A stretch of DNA of 64,000 nucleotides from an uncultured Paraprevotella sp. GTDB taxonomy: Bacteria; Bacteroidota; Bacteroidia; Bacteroidales; Bacteroidaceae. Every line of letters starts with the position of its first letter. Position 1 is the stretch's first letter. The DNA lies in NCBI GenBank assembly GCA_944321365.1, contig CALULA010000010.1, forward strand, positions 1 to 64,000, in the 5' to 3' direction. A program made the translations under genes and the position numbers. The notes under the pieces are model-generated. The model ran no database searches. It was not told the DNA's origin and was given only the letters and a program-made list of their open reading frames with translations. Shown here piece after piece: positions 1-8,608 of the stretch.

Positions 1-53
1 CTGACTTTGAGGATATTGTCTTCGACTTTCTTATTTCAGTCTTTTTTCGTAAG

Positions 54-127
54 CGGTGCGGACGGGACTCGAACCCGTGACCCCATGCGTGACAGGCATG
101 TATTCTAACCAGCTGAACTAACGCACC
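54..127 (-). tRNA. tRNA-Asp (GTC)
   Basis: On the minus strand the sequence folds as a cloverleaf with a GGTGCG acceptor arm. The T-loop has the TTCGAGT core, and the anticodon loop CTGTCAC gives anticodon GTC (Asp). No CCA is encoded. It is the last of five tRNA genes read from one promoter. The seventh acceptor pair appears mismatched. Confidence 0.95.
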
Positions 128-133
128 TCTATG

Positions 134-206
<73 letters not shown>

Positions 207-219
207 ATTTTAACGCTGT

Positions 220-300
220 GGGTGGAGATGGATTCGAACCACCGAAGGCGTAAGCCAGCAGATTTACAGTCTGCCCCATTTGGCCACTCTGGTATCCACC
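220..300 (-). tRNA. tRNA-Tyr (GTA)
   Basis: The minus strand has acceptor GGTGGAT, anticodon loop CTGTAAA (anticodon GTA, Tyr) and a long variable arm between the anticodon and T arms, as expected for bacterial tRNA-Tyr. It is the third gene of the cluster. Confidence 0.95.
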
Positions 301-309
301 CGAACCTTG

Positions 310-383
310 TGACTCCTATAGGATTCAAACCTATAACCTTCTGATCCGTAGTCAGATGCTCTATTCAGTTGAGCTAAGGAGCC
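310..383 (-). tRNA. tRNA-Arg (ACG)
   Basis: The minus strand has acceptor GGCTCCT, anticodon loop CTACGGA and so anticodon ACG (Arg), where A34 would be deaminated to inosine by TadA. The T-arm has GGTTTGAATCC and the discriminator base is A. It sits between tRNA-Val and tRNA-Tyr. Confidence 0.95.
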
Positions 384-390
384 TTAGAGG

Positions 391-465
391 TGGGCACTGA
401 GGGATTCGAACCCCCGACCCTCTGCTTGTAAGGCAGACGCTCTGAACCAGCTGAGCTAAGTGCCC
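391..465 (-). tRNA. tRNA-Val (TAC)
   Basis: The minus strand has acceptor GGGCACT, anticodon loop CTTACAA (anticodon TAC, Val), T-arm GGGGTTCGAATCCC and discriminator A. It is the promoter-proximal gene of the tRNA operon. Confidence 0.95.
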
Positions 466-528
466 TCTTTACGGCATGCAAACCTTTCTTTTTTGCTTCG
501 ACAAGCGTTGATTTCTCATTTGCGATTG

Positions 529-559
529 CAAAGGTACACACTTTTTTTAAAGCTACAAA
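529..559 (-). promoter_or_regulatory. Promoter of the tRNA operon
   Basis: On the minus strand a TTTG (-33, 559-556) is followed after 19 bp by TACCTTTG (-7, 536-529), a close match to the Bacteroidetes promoter TTTG-N19/20-TAnnTTTG. The first tRNA (Val) begins about 60 bp downstream. The flank is AT-rich. Between here and the transposase remnant at 737 I see no gene. Confidence 0.8.
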
Positions 560-736
560 CTTTTAAGCTGTTTTTTTTCGTTTCTCAAGGAAAAATCAAA
601 CAAAGATGGTACTCTTCCCTTGAAGAAACTGGTTTAAATTAATCCAAGAATCATGTTACAGGCATTTTCCAGATGTCAAAATCAGCAAGCCCATCAAAAA
701 AATGTTATATCTATAAAAGTACCAAACAATAAGGTC

Positions 737-1315
737 ATGACACAACATCCAACAGACCTGACAGAAGAACAGTGGCAGTTATAAAAAAGTTTAGAACCGC
801 AAGAAAGGAAACTGAAACATCTGCCCCAAAAGATAATGAATGCCATTCTTTATATCAACAAAAACTACCGCCAGTGACGTATTCTTCCCTCTGATTTCGC
901 CTCCTTGGCAAACTATCTATTACTACTTCTGTAAATGAAAACTTGAAGGGTGTTTGAAAAAGTGACAGATACCTTACATTCCCTTATCCGCAAACAGACG
1001 GGACGTGAGGAAAGCCCAAGTCTTGGAATCATGTCCCCAGAAGTACAAAGGTCTGCCATCAGGTTGATTCTGAACGTAAAATGGAAGGAAACAGAAAAAT
1101 CAAGGGCCGGAAAAACATATCATTTTCAATACGCTCGGACTTCCGTTTGACTTCACGCCCCATGAAGCCGACCTGCACGACAGCAAAGGTGCTCCACAGA
1201 TCATAGAGAAACCCACTTGTAAGTTTCCACGTTTGATGAAATCCTTGCCGAAACTGCGAAAGCCATGGTACAGGTCGCATTCATTCAAATCATGCTCAAC
1301 CGATTTATCGAATAA
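737..1315 (+). pseudogene. Decayed IS5-family transposase
   Basis: Pieces of one transposase can be read in successive broken frames. From 737 the frame gives an N-terminal segment with PTDLTEEQWQL, ended by a stop near 781. It continues with a NAILYINKNYRQ segment and further stops. From about 950 comes FEKVTDTLHSLIRKQTGREE, then KIKGRK near 1105 and EADLHDSKGAP near 1180. The last piece, AMVQVAFIQIMLNRFIE, ends at 1315. These resemble the DUF4096-like N-terminus, the region near the first catalytic Asp, and the C-terminus of IS5-type DDE transposases. The gene is shorter than a full copy (roughly 750-800 bp), so an internal deletion plus frameshifts is likely. I could not delimit terminal inverted repeats. 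It lies just behind the tRNA cluster, a common landing zone for mobile DNA. It cannot encode an active enzyme. Confidence 0.8.
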
Positions 1316-1357
1316 AATCAAAACAGTTTCTTCCGAATAAAATTAATGTATTTTCGC

Positions 1358-1365
1358 TATCTTTG
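1358..1365 (+). promoter_or_regulatory. -7 promoter box for the DUF5020 gene
   Basis: TATCTTTG fits TAnnTTTG. It overlaps an in-frame TTG upstream of the chosen ATG, so an upstream TTG start would lie within the promoter. This argues for the ATG at 1393. No convincing -33 TTTG is seen. Confidence 0.6.
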
Positions 1366-1392
1366 CGGGCGTTTTCTATAAAATCAAAAGTA

Positions 1393-2130
1393 ATGAAAAA
1401 AATTTTTTTGTATGTTGGGGCATTGTGTCTAATGTCAACAAAAGGCCTTGCCCAACTCAACGTCCAGTTACATTACGACCTGGGTCATGGTATGTATGGC
1501 AATCAAATCTCCTCACGCCAACACCTGACAGCAACCGTTGAGAATTTCTCTACCGACAAATGGGGAAATACCTACTTCTTCATGGATGCCGACTTCGGAG
1601 ATAATGTTCTCCGAGGTGCTTATGGTGAATTCTCCAGAGAAATCCAAACCTCAAAAATGCCGATTGCATTTCATGTAGAATACAATGGTGGATTAAGTTA
1701 CGGAACAGGAAAAGGTGACGGCTATGCTTTCGGAGATGCCTATCTGGCAGGTATCGCTTATAATTGGAACTGCGCAGATTTCAGTAAAGGAGTGTCTGTG
1801 CAAGCCATGTACAAATATCTGGCAAAAAACGGCCCATACTGCCATAGTTGGCAAGCAACAGGAGTATGGCACAATCATTTTGCAAAAGGGATATGCACTT
1901 TCAGTGGCTTTATCGACTTATGGTATAACAACACAGTTAACGGCAATCTGATTTTATTGTCCGAACCTCAATTCTGGGTCAATCTGGCTTCTCTGAAAAA
2001 GGTCAACGACAATTTCAAACTAAGTATCGGCACGGAAGTTGAAATCAGTAACAACTTCATATATACGGAAACCGGACAAAACAACAGGTTCTATGCCATA
2101 CCGACTATAGCATGCAAATGGATATTGTAG
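1393..2130 (+). CDS. DUF5020 family outer-membrane protein
   Basis: The product is about 245 residues. It starts with MKKIFLYVGALCLMSTKGLAQ, a Sec signal peptide, so the mature protein is exported. The rest alternates short aromatic-rich strands (for example GNTYFFMDADFG and GVWHNHFAKG) and ends in KWIL, which fits a small beta-barrel. The pattern matches the Bacteroidetes DUF5020 family, related to nucleoside-specific (Tsx-like) channels. The nucleoside link is family knowledge and the substrate is unproven here. The ATG at 1393 was preferred over the in-frame TTG at 1363 because the latter overlaps the -7 box and precedes the signal peptide. The gene converges on uvrB with 7 bp between the stops. 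Confidence 0.8.
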   Translation: MKKIFLYVGALCLMSTKGLAQLNVQLHYDLGHGMYGNQISSRQHLTATVENFSTDKWGNTYFFMDADFGDNVLRGAYGEFSREIQTSKMPIAFHVEYNGGLSYGTGKGDGYAFGDAYLAGIAYNWNCADFSKGVSVQAMYKYLAKNGPYCHSWQATGVWHNHFAKGICTFSGFIDLWYNNTVNGNLILLSEPQFWVNLASLKKVNDNFKLSIGTEVEISNNFIYTETGQNNRFYAIPTIACKWIL

Positions 2131-2137
2131 CGTAACC

Positions 2138-4159
2138 TTACTTTGTCTTCAGCATCTCTTCCATACGCAACATTTCGTCGCGATACTGTGCCGCCTCAAT
2201 GAAATCCAGTTTTTTAGCAGCCTCTTGCATTAGTTTACGAGTACGAGCAATACTTTTCTCCAACTGTTCACGCGTCATATACGCTACTACAGGGTCGGCT
2301 GCAACTGATGCCTTTTCAGGTTCTACATAGGCTCGTTTCTCCACATGAGCCTCTGCATTAACACTGATTAAGTCGGCCATCTTACGCTCTTTACGGATTT
2401 GCTGTGGAATGATGCCATGCTCTTCGTTATAACGAAGCTGTTTTTCACGCCGGCGGTTCGTTTCATCTATGGTCTTTTGCATGCTGTCTGTAATATGATC
2501 TGCATACATTATTGCCTTACCATGGATGTTACGAGCCGCGCGGCCAACAGTTTGTGTCAATGATCGGTGCGAGCGCAAAAAGCCCTCCTTATCGGCATCC
2601 AATATTGCAACGAGAGAAACTTCCGGAAGATCCAACCCCTCACGTAGCAAATTCACACCCACCAGCACGTCAAAACGACCTGCGCGCAAATCATCCATAA
2701 TCTGCACCCGTTCCAACGTATCCACATCGCTGTGAATATAATTAGTACGTACATCATGCCTGGCCAGGTAATCTGTAAGTTCTTCTGCCATTCTCTTTGT
2801 CAGTGTAGTCACCAGCACTCTCTCCTCTTTTTCTATCCGTTGTTGGATTTCTTCCATCAGATCATCCACCTGATTCAGGCTAGGACGCACTTCAATAACA
2901 GGGTCAAGCAATCCTGTCGGACGAATCACCTGCTCCACCACAACTCCTTCACTTTGCTGTAACTCATAATCGGCAGGAGTGGCAGAAACATAAATCACCT
3001 GTCTAGCCAGCTGTTGAAACTCTTCAAATTTCAACGGACGATTATCCATGGCCGCAGGTAAACGGAAGCCATACTCCACCAGATTCTTTTTACGGGCCCG
3101 GTCTCCACCGTACATGGCATTAATTTGCGGAACAGAAACATGGCTCTCATCTATAACAATCAGGAAATCTTCCGGAAAAAAATCCAACAGGCAATAAGGA
3201 CGCGTGCCCGCTTCACGGCCATCAAAATAGCGAGAATAATTCTCAATACCACTACAATGTCCCAATTCACGAATCATTTCCATGTCATACGTCACACGCT
3301 CATACAAGCGTTTAGCCTCATATACTTTCCCAATCTCCTCAAAATATTGCACCTGTTTGTGCAAATCATCTTCAATTTGATGAATAGCCCGCATCGTGCT
3401 TTCTTTCGTTGTCATAAACAAATTGGCCGGATAAATCCGATATTCATCAAAAGTGCCCAACCGCATGCAACTGACCGGATCAACTTCCTCAATCAATTCT
3501 ATCTCATCATCCCAAAACGTAACACGTAACAGATTGTCTGAATAAGCCAGAAATACATCCACTGTATCACCTTTCACCCGAAAAGTCCCACGTTCTATGT
3601 TCAAATCATTACGAGTATAAAGACTATCCACCAACCGACGAAGAAACACATTGCGGTCCAACCGTTTCCCCTTTTTCAGTTCTATCACATTATCATAGAA
3701 GGCAGCCGGATTGCCCATACCATATATACAGCTGACTGAAGAAACAACAATCACATCCTTCCGTCCGGAAAGCAAAGCCGAAGTGGCAGCCAGACGCAAT
3801 TTATCGATCTCATCGTTAATGGCCAAATCTTTCTCTATATAAGTATCGGTTGAAGGAATATAAGCCTCCGGTTGGTAATAATCGTAATATGAGACATAAT
3901 ATTCCACGGCATTATGTGGGAAAAAGCTTTTAAATTCGCCATATAACTGTGCTGCAAGCGTCTTGTTATGACTAAGTATCAATGTAGGCTTATTCACATT
4001 GTTAATAACATTCGCGATAGTAAAAGTCTTACCGGATCCCGTCACCCCCAGCAATGTCTGAGCAGGAAATCCCTGCAACACACCTTCCGTCAGTTGAGCA
4101 ATAGCTTCCGGCTGATCACCCGTAGGGACATAATCTGCAGTCAGTTCAAATTTTGGCAT
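2138..4159 (-). CDS. uvrB: Excinuclease ABC subunit B
   Basis: The product is 673 residues, normal for UvrB, the damage-verifying helicase of nucleotide excision repair that receives DNA from UvrA and recruits UvrC. Visible landmarks are Walker A GVTGSGKT at residues 38-45, the beta-hairpin YYVSYYDYYQPEAYIP region near residue 90, and helicase motifs DESH and VSATPADYE. Motif VI is QTVGRAARN, and a C-terminal UVR motif (KKLDFIEAAQYRDEM) contacts UvrC. The ATG at 4159 gives a typical N-terminus (MPKFELTADYVPTGDQPEAI). The gene stands alone. uvrA and uvrC are not in the window. Confidence 0.98.
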   Translation of the reverse strand: MPKFELTADYVPTGDQPEAIAQLTEGVLQGFPAQTLLGVTGSGKTFTIANVINNVNKPTLILSHNKTLAAQLYGEFKSFFPHNAVEYYVSYYDYYQPEAYIPSTDTYIEKDLAINDEIDKLRLAATSALLSGRKDVIVVSSVSCIYGMGNPAAFYDNVIELKKGKRLDRNVFLRRLVDSLYTRNDLNIERGTFRVKGDTVDVFLAYSDNLLRVTFWDDEIELIEEVDPVSCMRLGTFDEYRIYPANLFMTTKESTMRAIHQIEDDLHKQVQYFEEIGKVYEAKRLYERVTYDMEMIRELGHCSGIENYSRYFDGREAGTRPYCLLDFFPEDFLIVIDESHVSVPQINAMYGGDRARKKNLVEYGFRLPAAMDNRPLKFEEFQQLARQVIYVSATPADYELQQSEGVVVEQVIRPTGLLDPVIEVRPSLNQVDDLMEEIQQRIEKEERVLVTTLTKRMAEELTDYLARHDVRTNYIHSDVDTLERVQIMDDLRAGRFDVLVGVNLLREGLDLPEVSLVAILDADKEGFLRSHRSLTQTVGRAARNIHGKAIMYADHITDSMQKTIDETNRRREKQLRYNEEHGIIPQQIRKERKMADLISVNAEAHVEKRAYVEPEKASVAADPVVAYMTREQLEKSIARTRKLMQEAAKKLDFIEAAQYRDEMLRMEEMLKTK

Positions 4160-4326
4160 TCTCGTAACTCGAAATTATATTCTTTATCTATTTTTGTGAA
4201 AAATATGAATATTAAAAAATAAGATGCTTATAAGTTTTCCACATGGAATGAATAATGACTGATCAACAGCCGCATTTTCTGTAACATGCGACTATTTTCC
4301 AGTGTCAGAACAACTCTTGTCCGGTG

Positions 4327-4334
4327 CAAATGTA
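4327..4334 (-). promoter_or_regulatory. Possible -7 box upstream of uvrB
   Basis: The minus strand reads TACATTTG, which fits TAnnTTTG, about 170 bp before the uvrB start. No -33 TTTG stands at the right distance. The 4160-4494 stretch between uvrB and bamD otherwise shows no credible gene. A 71-codon minus-strand frame at 4228-4443 has no recognisable content. Confidence 0.35.
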
Positions 4335-4494
4335 CAAAAAATCTGATGAGAGCAGAGATATATGGCGTTTTTTTATCAGATGTAAAATGAAATAAAACAA
4401 GAACAAGACAGTCCTCATGAGGACATTCCATGATTAAAATCATAGAATAGCTTAAAAAAACAGAACGAGCTTTGCAAGGCTCATCTGTTTTTCC

Positions 4495-4502
4495 TAACTT
4501 TG
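4495..4502 (+). promoter_or_regulatory. -7 promoter box for bamD-rpoZ operon
   Basis: TAACTTTG lies 18 bp before the bamD ATG. Transcription would begin near 4509 and give a very short leader. This placement excludes the in-frame upstream start at 4472. Confidence 0.65.
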
Positions 4503-4519
4503 CAAATCAATTGTGCAAT

Positions 4520-5350
4520 ATGAAAAGGATTTCCTTAATACTGTCGGGCACGTTGCTGTTGCTGGCGTCTTGCAATCAATACAACAACGTGCTGAAAACC
4601 GCAGACTATGAATATAAATACGAAGCAGCAAAAGAGTACTTCGTGAAAGGGCAATATTCCCGTTCCGCCACATTGCTGACGGAACTTGTCACCCTCATGA
4701 AAGGAACGCTACGAGCCGAAGAATCGTTGTATATGCTGGCCATGTCTGAATTCTGCAACGGTAATTATGACGTGGCTCACTCTTATTTCAAAAAATACTA
4801 CCAATCATACCCCAAAGGCACATATGTAGAATACGCACGCTTCTATGCCGGACGCTCATTGTATGAAAGCGTACCCGACACCCGGTTAGACCAAAGCAAT
4901 ACAATGACAGCCATCAGGGAATTTCAAGACTTCCTGGACTACTATCCTTACACAACACTAAAAGAGCGTGTGCAGGAAATGATTTTCGCCTTACAGGACA
5001 AGCTGGTAGCTAAAGAATACAATGCGGCCAAGCTGTATTATGACTTGGGGACATACATGAACAACTGCTTCTACGGAGGCAGTAACTACGAGGCCTGCAT
5101 CACCACAGCACGCAATGCGTTGCTGGACTTTCCTTATGCCAGTCCGCAAAGACGGGAAGAGTTTTCCATCATGATTCTGAAAGCCAAATTCCATCTGGCC
5201 CAACAAAGCGTGGAGGAAAAACGGATGGAACGATACCGGGACACAATTGACGAATACTACGGATTCGTGAACGAATACCCCGAATCAAAATATCTGAAAG
5301 ACGCCCAGCAGATTCTGGCACAGTCAGAAAAATACGTCAACAAGAAATAA
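4520..5350 (+). CDS. bamD: Outer membrane assembly lipoprotein BamD
   Basis: The product is 276 residues with a lipoprotein signal: the hydrophobic ISLILSGTLLLLAS followed by Cys (lipobox LASC at about residues 13-16). TPR-like helical repeats follow, such as EYFVKGQYSRSATLLTELV and ALLDFPYASPQRREEFSIMI, typical of the BamD/YfiO scaffold. BamD binds BamA on the periplasmic face of the outer membrane and helps fold beta-barrel proteins. The ATG at 4520 was chosen because it directly precedes the signal sequence and follows the promoter. The gene is followed after 34 bp by rpoZ, and the two are probably co-transcribed. Confidence 0.92.
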   Translation: MKRISLILSGTLLLLASCNQYNNVLKTADYEYKYEAAKEYFVKGQYSRSATLLTELVTLMKGTLRAEESLYMLAMSEFCNGNYDVAHSYFKKYYQSYPKGTYVEYARFYAGRSLYESVPDTRLDQSNTMTAIREFQDFLDYYPYTTLKERVQEMIFALQDKLVAKEYNAAKLYYDLGTYMNNCFYGGSNYEACITTARNALLDFPYASPQRREEFSIMILKAKFHLAQQSVEEKRMERYRDTIDEYYGFVNEYPESKYLKDAQQILAQSEKYVNKK

Positions 5351-5384
5351 TAGAATATCAGGAAACAAAACAATTTCATACATT

Positions 5385-5726
5385 ATGGATTACAAAAAAA
5401 CGAATGCACCCACAAACACAGTGACCCGTGACATCATGGACCTGTGCGACCAAACCGGCAACATCTATGAGAGCGTTGTCATCATCGGCAAGCGTGCCAA
5501 CCAGATTTCTACGGAAATCAAGAACGAATTGTCCAAGAAGCTACAAGAGTTTGCCTCCGTGAGTGACAATTTGGACGAAGTGTTTGAGAACCGCGAGCAG
5601 ATTGAGATTTCACGCTTTTACGAGAAACTGCCCAAACCGACACTGATAGCCACACAGGAATTCATCGAAAGCAAGATTCATTTCCGCAACCCGCTGAAAG
5701 AAAAGGAATCCATCGAGCTTGGATGA
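5385..5726 (+). CDS. rpoZ: RNA polymerase omega subunit
   Basis: The product is 113 residues, the long form of omega found in Bacteroidetes. The Rpb6/omega core is visible: NIYESVVIIGKRANQIS (about residues 27-43) followed by a helical stretch and the RFYEKLPKPTLIATQEFIE motif. Omega helps RpoC fold and assemble into RNA polymerase. The gene is located between bamD and DUF4293, as commonly seen in this phylum. The stop overlaps an in-frame TTG of the next gene, but the ATG 29 bp later is the likelier start there. Confidence 0.92.
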   Translation: MDYKKTNAPTNTVTRDIMDLCDQTGNIYESVVIIGKRANQISTEIKNELSKKLQEFASVSDNLDEVFENREQIEISRFYEKLPKPTLIATQEFIESKIHFRNPLKEKESIELG

Positions 5727-5754
5727 CAGGAAAGACCAGCATCAAATAAATCCT

Positions 5755-6210
5755 ATGATCCAAAGAATTCAATCGGTATACCTCCTTCTGATCGCAATAT
5801 GTGCCATTGTCGGGCTATGCACACCGGTAGGCCATCTGCACCAGAACGGCATCGAGACAGCAGAATGCTATAACCTGTGGCTCACCATGGCCAACGGAAC
5901 GCATGTGTTTTCTCCGTGGGCCTTATTTGCGATGCTGACCTTAGTGGCGGCATGCGCGCTGATAGCCATATTCTTGTTCAAACGCCGCATGTTGCAAGTT
6001 CGTTTCACCATATTCGGCGGACTTGTACTAATCGGTTATTATGCCGTTCTGGCCGTTTTCGTCTACATCTTCAAAGGGCGCTATGATGCAGACTTCACCA
6101 TCAGCTGGACCGCAGCTTTCCCGGCCATAGCCCTGATTCTGGAATATCTGGCTTTCAGAGCTATCATGAAAGATGAACTCATCATCCGTTCACTCGACAG
6201 ACTCAGATAA
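5755..6210 (+). CDS. DUF4293 membrane protein
   Basis: The product is about 151 residues with four hydrophobic segments: YLLLIAICAIVGLCTPVG, ALFAMLTLVAACALIAIFLF, FTIFGGLVLIGYYAVLAVFVYIF (split here for length) and AAFPAIALILEYLAF. It starts MIQRIQSVYLLL, the signature opening of the DUF4293 family in Bacteroidetes. The function is unknown. It follows bamD-rpoZ and is closed by a strong terminator at 6237, so it is the last gene of that operon. An in-frame TTG at 5719 overlapping rpoZ is the alternative start. Confidence 0.85.
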   Translation: MIQRIQSVYLLLIAICAIVGLCTPVGHLHQNGIETAECYNLWLTMANGTHVFSPWALFAMLTLVAACALIAIFLFKRRMLQVRFTIFGGLVLIGYYAVLAVFVYIFKGRYDADFTISWTAAFPAIALILEYLAFRAIMKDELIIRSLDRLR

Positions 6211-6236
6211 CAGACTTTTTCCATCCATAAGACCGG

Positions 6237-6276
6237 TCCGCCTGCAGAATTCATCCCTGCAGGCGGATTTATTTTT
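6237..6276 (+). terminator. Terminator after bamD-rpoZ-DUF4293
   Basis: Perfect 11-bp arms TCCGCCTGCAG (6237-6247) and CTGCAGGCGGA (6257-6267) enclose a 9-nt loop and are followed by TTTATTTTT. It is a clear intrinsic terminator 26 bp past the DUF4293 stop. Confidence 0.9.
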
Positions 6277-6478
6277 GCCCAAAATTTGGCAACTTCAGAA
6301 ACTATTCCCATCTTTGCACCCGCTTAACGCAACAGAAGTTTTGTAATCCTCATCGGAGGGCAAGATAAATGCCGGATAAGATGACTGGGTAAAACCAATC
6401 AGCTTACCGGCATTTTGCGTAGAAAGCGGAATTTGCCGACAACATGCGATGTAAACGGAGACGATAGAAAGAAGAAAC

Positions 6479-7825
6479 ATGAAAGAGCTGAATCTGACTC
6501 AAGGAAATGTAACAAAGGTGCTGCTGCAATTTGCCGTACCGTTTCTGCTGGCCAACCTGCTGCAGGCACTCTATGGCGGTGCAGACTTGTTCGTGGTGGG
6601 CCAATACGACGATGCAGCCAGCGTGGCCGGCGTGGCCATAGGCAGCCAGGTGATGCAGACCATCACCGGCATCATTTTAGGCCTGACCACCGGAACAACC
6701 ATATTGATAGCCATGAGCACAGGGGCCAAAGACATGCGGCGGGTTGCGTCTACCATCGGTGCGTCTGTCTGCTTCTTCGCATTGGCCGGCATAATCCTGA
6801 CACTATGTATGGTGCTGTTTCACACACAGATAGCAAGCCTTATGCATACTCCCGAAGAAGCCATGACCGACACCCGGCACTACATCCTGATCTGCTCGCT
6901 CGGCATCCCTTTCATCATGGGCTACAATGTAGTCTGCGGCATTCTGCGCGGATTGGGAGATTCCAAATCACCGCTCTGTTTTGTAGGACTGGCCTGCATC
7001 ATCAATATCGGTCTTGACTTTCTGTTGGTGGGCGGATTCGGCATGCGGGCTGCCGGAGCAGCCATAGCCACCATTGCCTCGCAAGGCATAAGCTTCCTGG
7101 CTGCATTATGGTTCCTGTACCGCAAAGGATTCCACTTTGAGTTTACACGCCGTCACATCCGTCCCGACATACCCATCACCCGGCGCATCGTCACGCTTGG
7201 TGCTCCTCTGGCCTTACAGGACGCACTCATCAACATATCTTTTCTGCTCATCACCGTAATCGTAAACCAAATGGGAGTCATCGCATCGGCCTCACTGGGA
7301 GTAGTAGAAAAAATCATCGTGTTCGCCATGCTTCCGCCCATGGCCATAGCATCGGCCGTATCCACCATGGTGGCACAGAACTACGGGGCGCAGCTTCTGT
7401 CGCGCATGACCCGCTGCCTTCAATCAGGCATCGCCATATCTCTCGTCTTCGGCATATCGGTATGCGTCTATGCACAAATACTGCCGGAAACGCTGACCGG
7501 AATTTTTACGAATGCCCCGGAAGTCATACGGATGGCCGCCGGTTATCTGCGCGGCTACAGCATCGACTGCGTGGCTGTCAGCTTCGTATTCTGCATCAAT
7601 TCCTACTTCAGCGGACAGGGCAATTCATGGTTCCCGATGATACACAGCATGATAGCCACTTTTATGTTCCGCATACCGCTATCATATTGGTTTGGGCAGC
7701 TCGATTCCTCCGACCTCGTGCTTATGGGATATGCACCGCCATTATCCACCACGGTATCATTGCTGATCTGCCTGTGGTATCTGAGAATAAACAAGCGTAA
7801 GCTGCAAAACGGAATGTATGGATGA
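6479..7825 (+). CDS. MATE family multidrug exporter
   Basis: The product is 448 residues, normal for MATE cation- or proton-coupled exporters. Twelve hydrophobic segments are visible. The N-terminal MATE half has TQGNVTKVLLQFAVPFLLAN and ALYGGADLFVVGQYDDA, and the C-terminal half repeats the pattern with ITRRIVTLGAPLALQDALI. It sits in the inner membrane, and the substrates cannot be read from sequence. A weak CATCTTTG box at 6309 would give a leader of about 160 nt. It is monocistronic and faces panD across an intergenic region holding a 22-bp repeat array. Confidence 0.92.
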   Translation: MKELNLTQGNVTKVLLQFAVPFLLANLLQALYGGADLFVVGQYDDAASVAGVAIGSQVMQTITGIILGLTTGTTILIAMSTGAKDMRRVASTIGASVCFFALAGIILTLCMVLFHTQIASLMHTPEEAMTDTRHYILICSLGIPFIMGYNVVCGILRGLGDSKSPLCFVGLACIINIGLDFLLVGGFGMRAAGAAIATIASQGISFLAALWFLYRKGFHFEFTRRHIRPDIPITRRIVTLGAPLALQDALINISFLLITVIVNQMGVIASASLGVVEKIIVFAMLPPMAIASAVSTMVAQNYGAQLLSRMTRCLQSGIAISLVFGISVCVYAQILPETLTGIFTNAPEVIRMAAGYLRGYSIDCVAVSFVFCINSYFSGQGNSWFPMIHSMIATFMFRIPLSYWFGQLDSSDLVLMGYAPPLSTTVSLLICLWYLRINKRKLQNGMYG

Positions 7826-8084
7826 GGACGCCTTTCTCAGCCCCACCCTTCATCCTTCCGGTCGAATGCCACATGCAGCCAGGCTTTCAAACACCCCACT
7901 TCCCTCTCATCCCCCTGCCTCGTCAGCCGAATGATGCATGACAGCCCCGCCGTACTCCAACAGTCTGATTCACGGACCACACAGAAAGTACACTCCGTAG
8001 CTGTAGAAACGACTGTCTTACAGCATAATCCGGGCCACAGAGTATCGGCAAAAGCTATGACGTTCACAGCATTCTCTTTTTCTT

Positions 8085-8172
8085 TGCGCAAGACCGGAAT
8101 CTGTTTTGCGCAAAGAAGATAAAATTGATGCGCAAGAACGTTTTCCGTCTTGCGCATCAAAATCTCCACTCT
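8085..8172 (+). repeat. 22-bp phased TGCGCA array A (4 units)
   Basis: The palindrome TGCGCA begins at 8085, 8107, 8129 and 8151, every step exactly 22 bp. Positions 7-11 of each unit are mostly A or C (AGACC, AAGAA, AGAAC, TCAAA) and the remaining DNA is variable. The array lies between the 3' ends of the MATE gene and panD, about 60 bp past the panD stop. The rest of 7826-8231 shows no credible gene. The short frames there run through the repeats without family resemblance. Confidence 0.85.
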
Positions 8173-8231
8173 TTATGAACCAATCTGAAAAAGTGCTTCC
8201 CAAAGACACTTTCACCTATAGTCCGTCCGCC

Positions 8232-8585
8232 TCAGTGCACGAGGCGATTGGTTTCCGGATCCGGAAAAACCACCGTAGGCTTGAATGTCCGGGCCTCTTC
8301 AAAATCCATCAATGCATACGAAATGATGATGCAGACATCTCCCACTTGCACCTTGCGGGCTGCCGCTCCGTTCAGGCAGATGCACCCCGATCCGCGTTCG
8401 CCCTTAATAATATAAGTCTCAAAACGCTCGCCGTTGTTGTTGTTCACCACCTGCACTTTCTCCCCGGCAATCAGACCAGCCGCATCCATCAGGTCCTCAT
8501 CAATCGTGATGCTTCCCATATAATTCAGATTGGCTTCCGTCACACGTACGCAATGCAACTTGGATTTCAACACTTGAATCATCAT
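8232..8585 (-). CDS. panD: Aspartate 1-decarboxylase
   Basis: The product is 117 residues. PanD makes beta-alanine from L-aspartate for pantothenate and CoA synthesis, and self-cleaves to form a pyruvoyl cofactor. The cleavage pair is Gly24-Ser25 in NYMGSITID when counted from the ATG at 8585, which matches the numbering of characterised PanD and supports that start over the adjacent ATG. The conserved K9 and the [20 protein letters not shown] stretch (about residues 48-67) are present. It lies 23 bp downstream of panC, and the two form an operon. Confidence 0.97.
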   Translation of the reverse strand: MMIQVLKSKLHCVRVTEANLNYMGSITIDEDLMDAAGLIAGEKVQVVNNNNGERFETYIIKGERGSGCICLNGAAARKVQVGDVCIIISYALMDFEEARTFKPTVVFPDPETNRLVH

Positions 8586-8608
8586 AGCCTTTTCGTTTTA
8601 TTATACCC

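Noticed and set aside
4228..4443. 71-codon minus-strand frame upstream of uvrB
   Set aside because: It lacks a promoter-linked start, a signal or known motif, and spans the candidate uvrB leader.
6415..7017. 200-codon plus-strand frame overlapping the MATE gene start
   Set aside because: Out of frame with a clear MATE protein and rich in Arg/His. It is a shadow.
7837..8169. Minus-strand frame of 110 codons through array A
   Set aside because: It reads through the 22-bp repeats, whose period is not a multiple of three, and has no family resemblance.
8085..8172. CRISPR array as an explanation of the 22-bp repeats
   Set aside because: The conserved part is only 6 to 12 bp and spacers would be about 10 bp, far shorter than CRISPR repeats and spacers. 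No cas genes are in the window.
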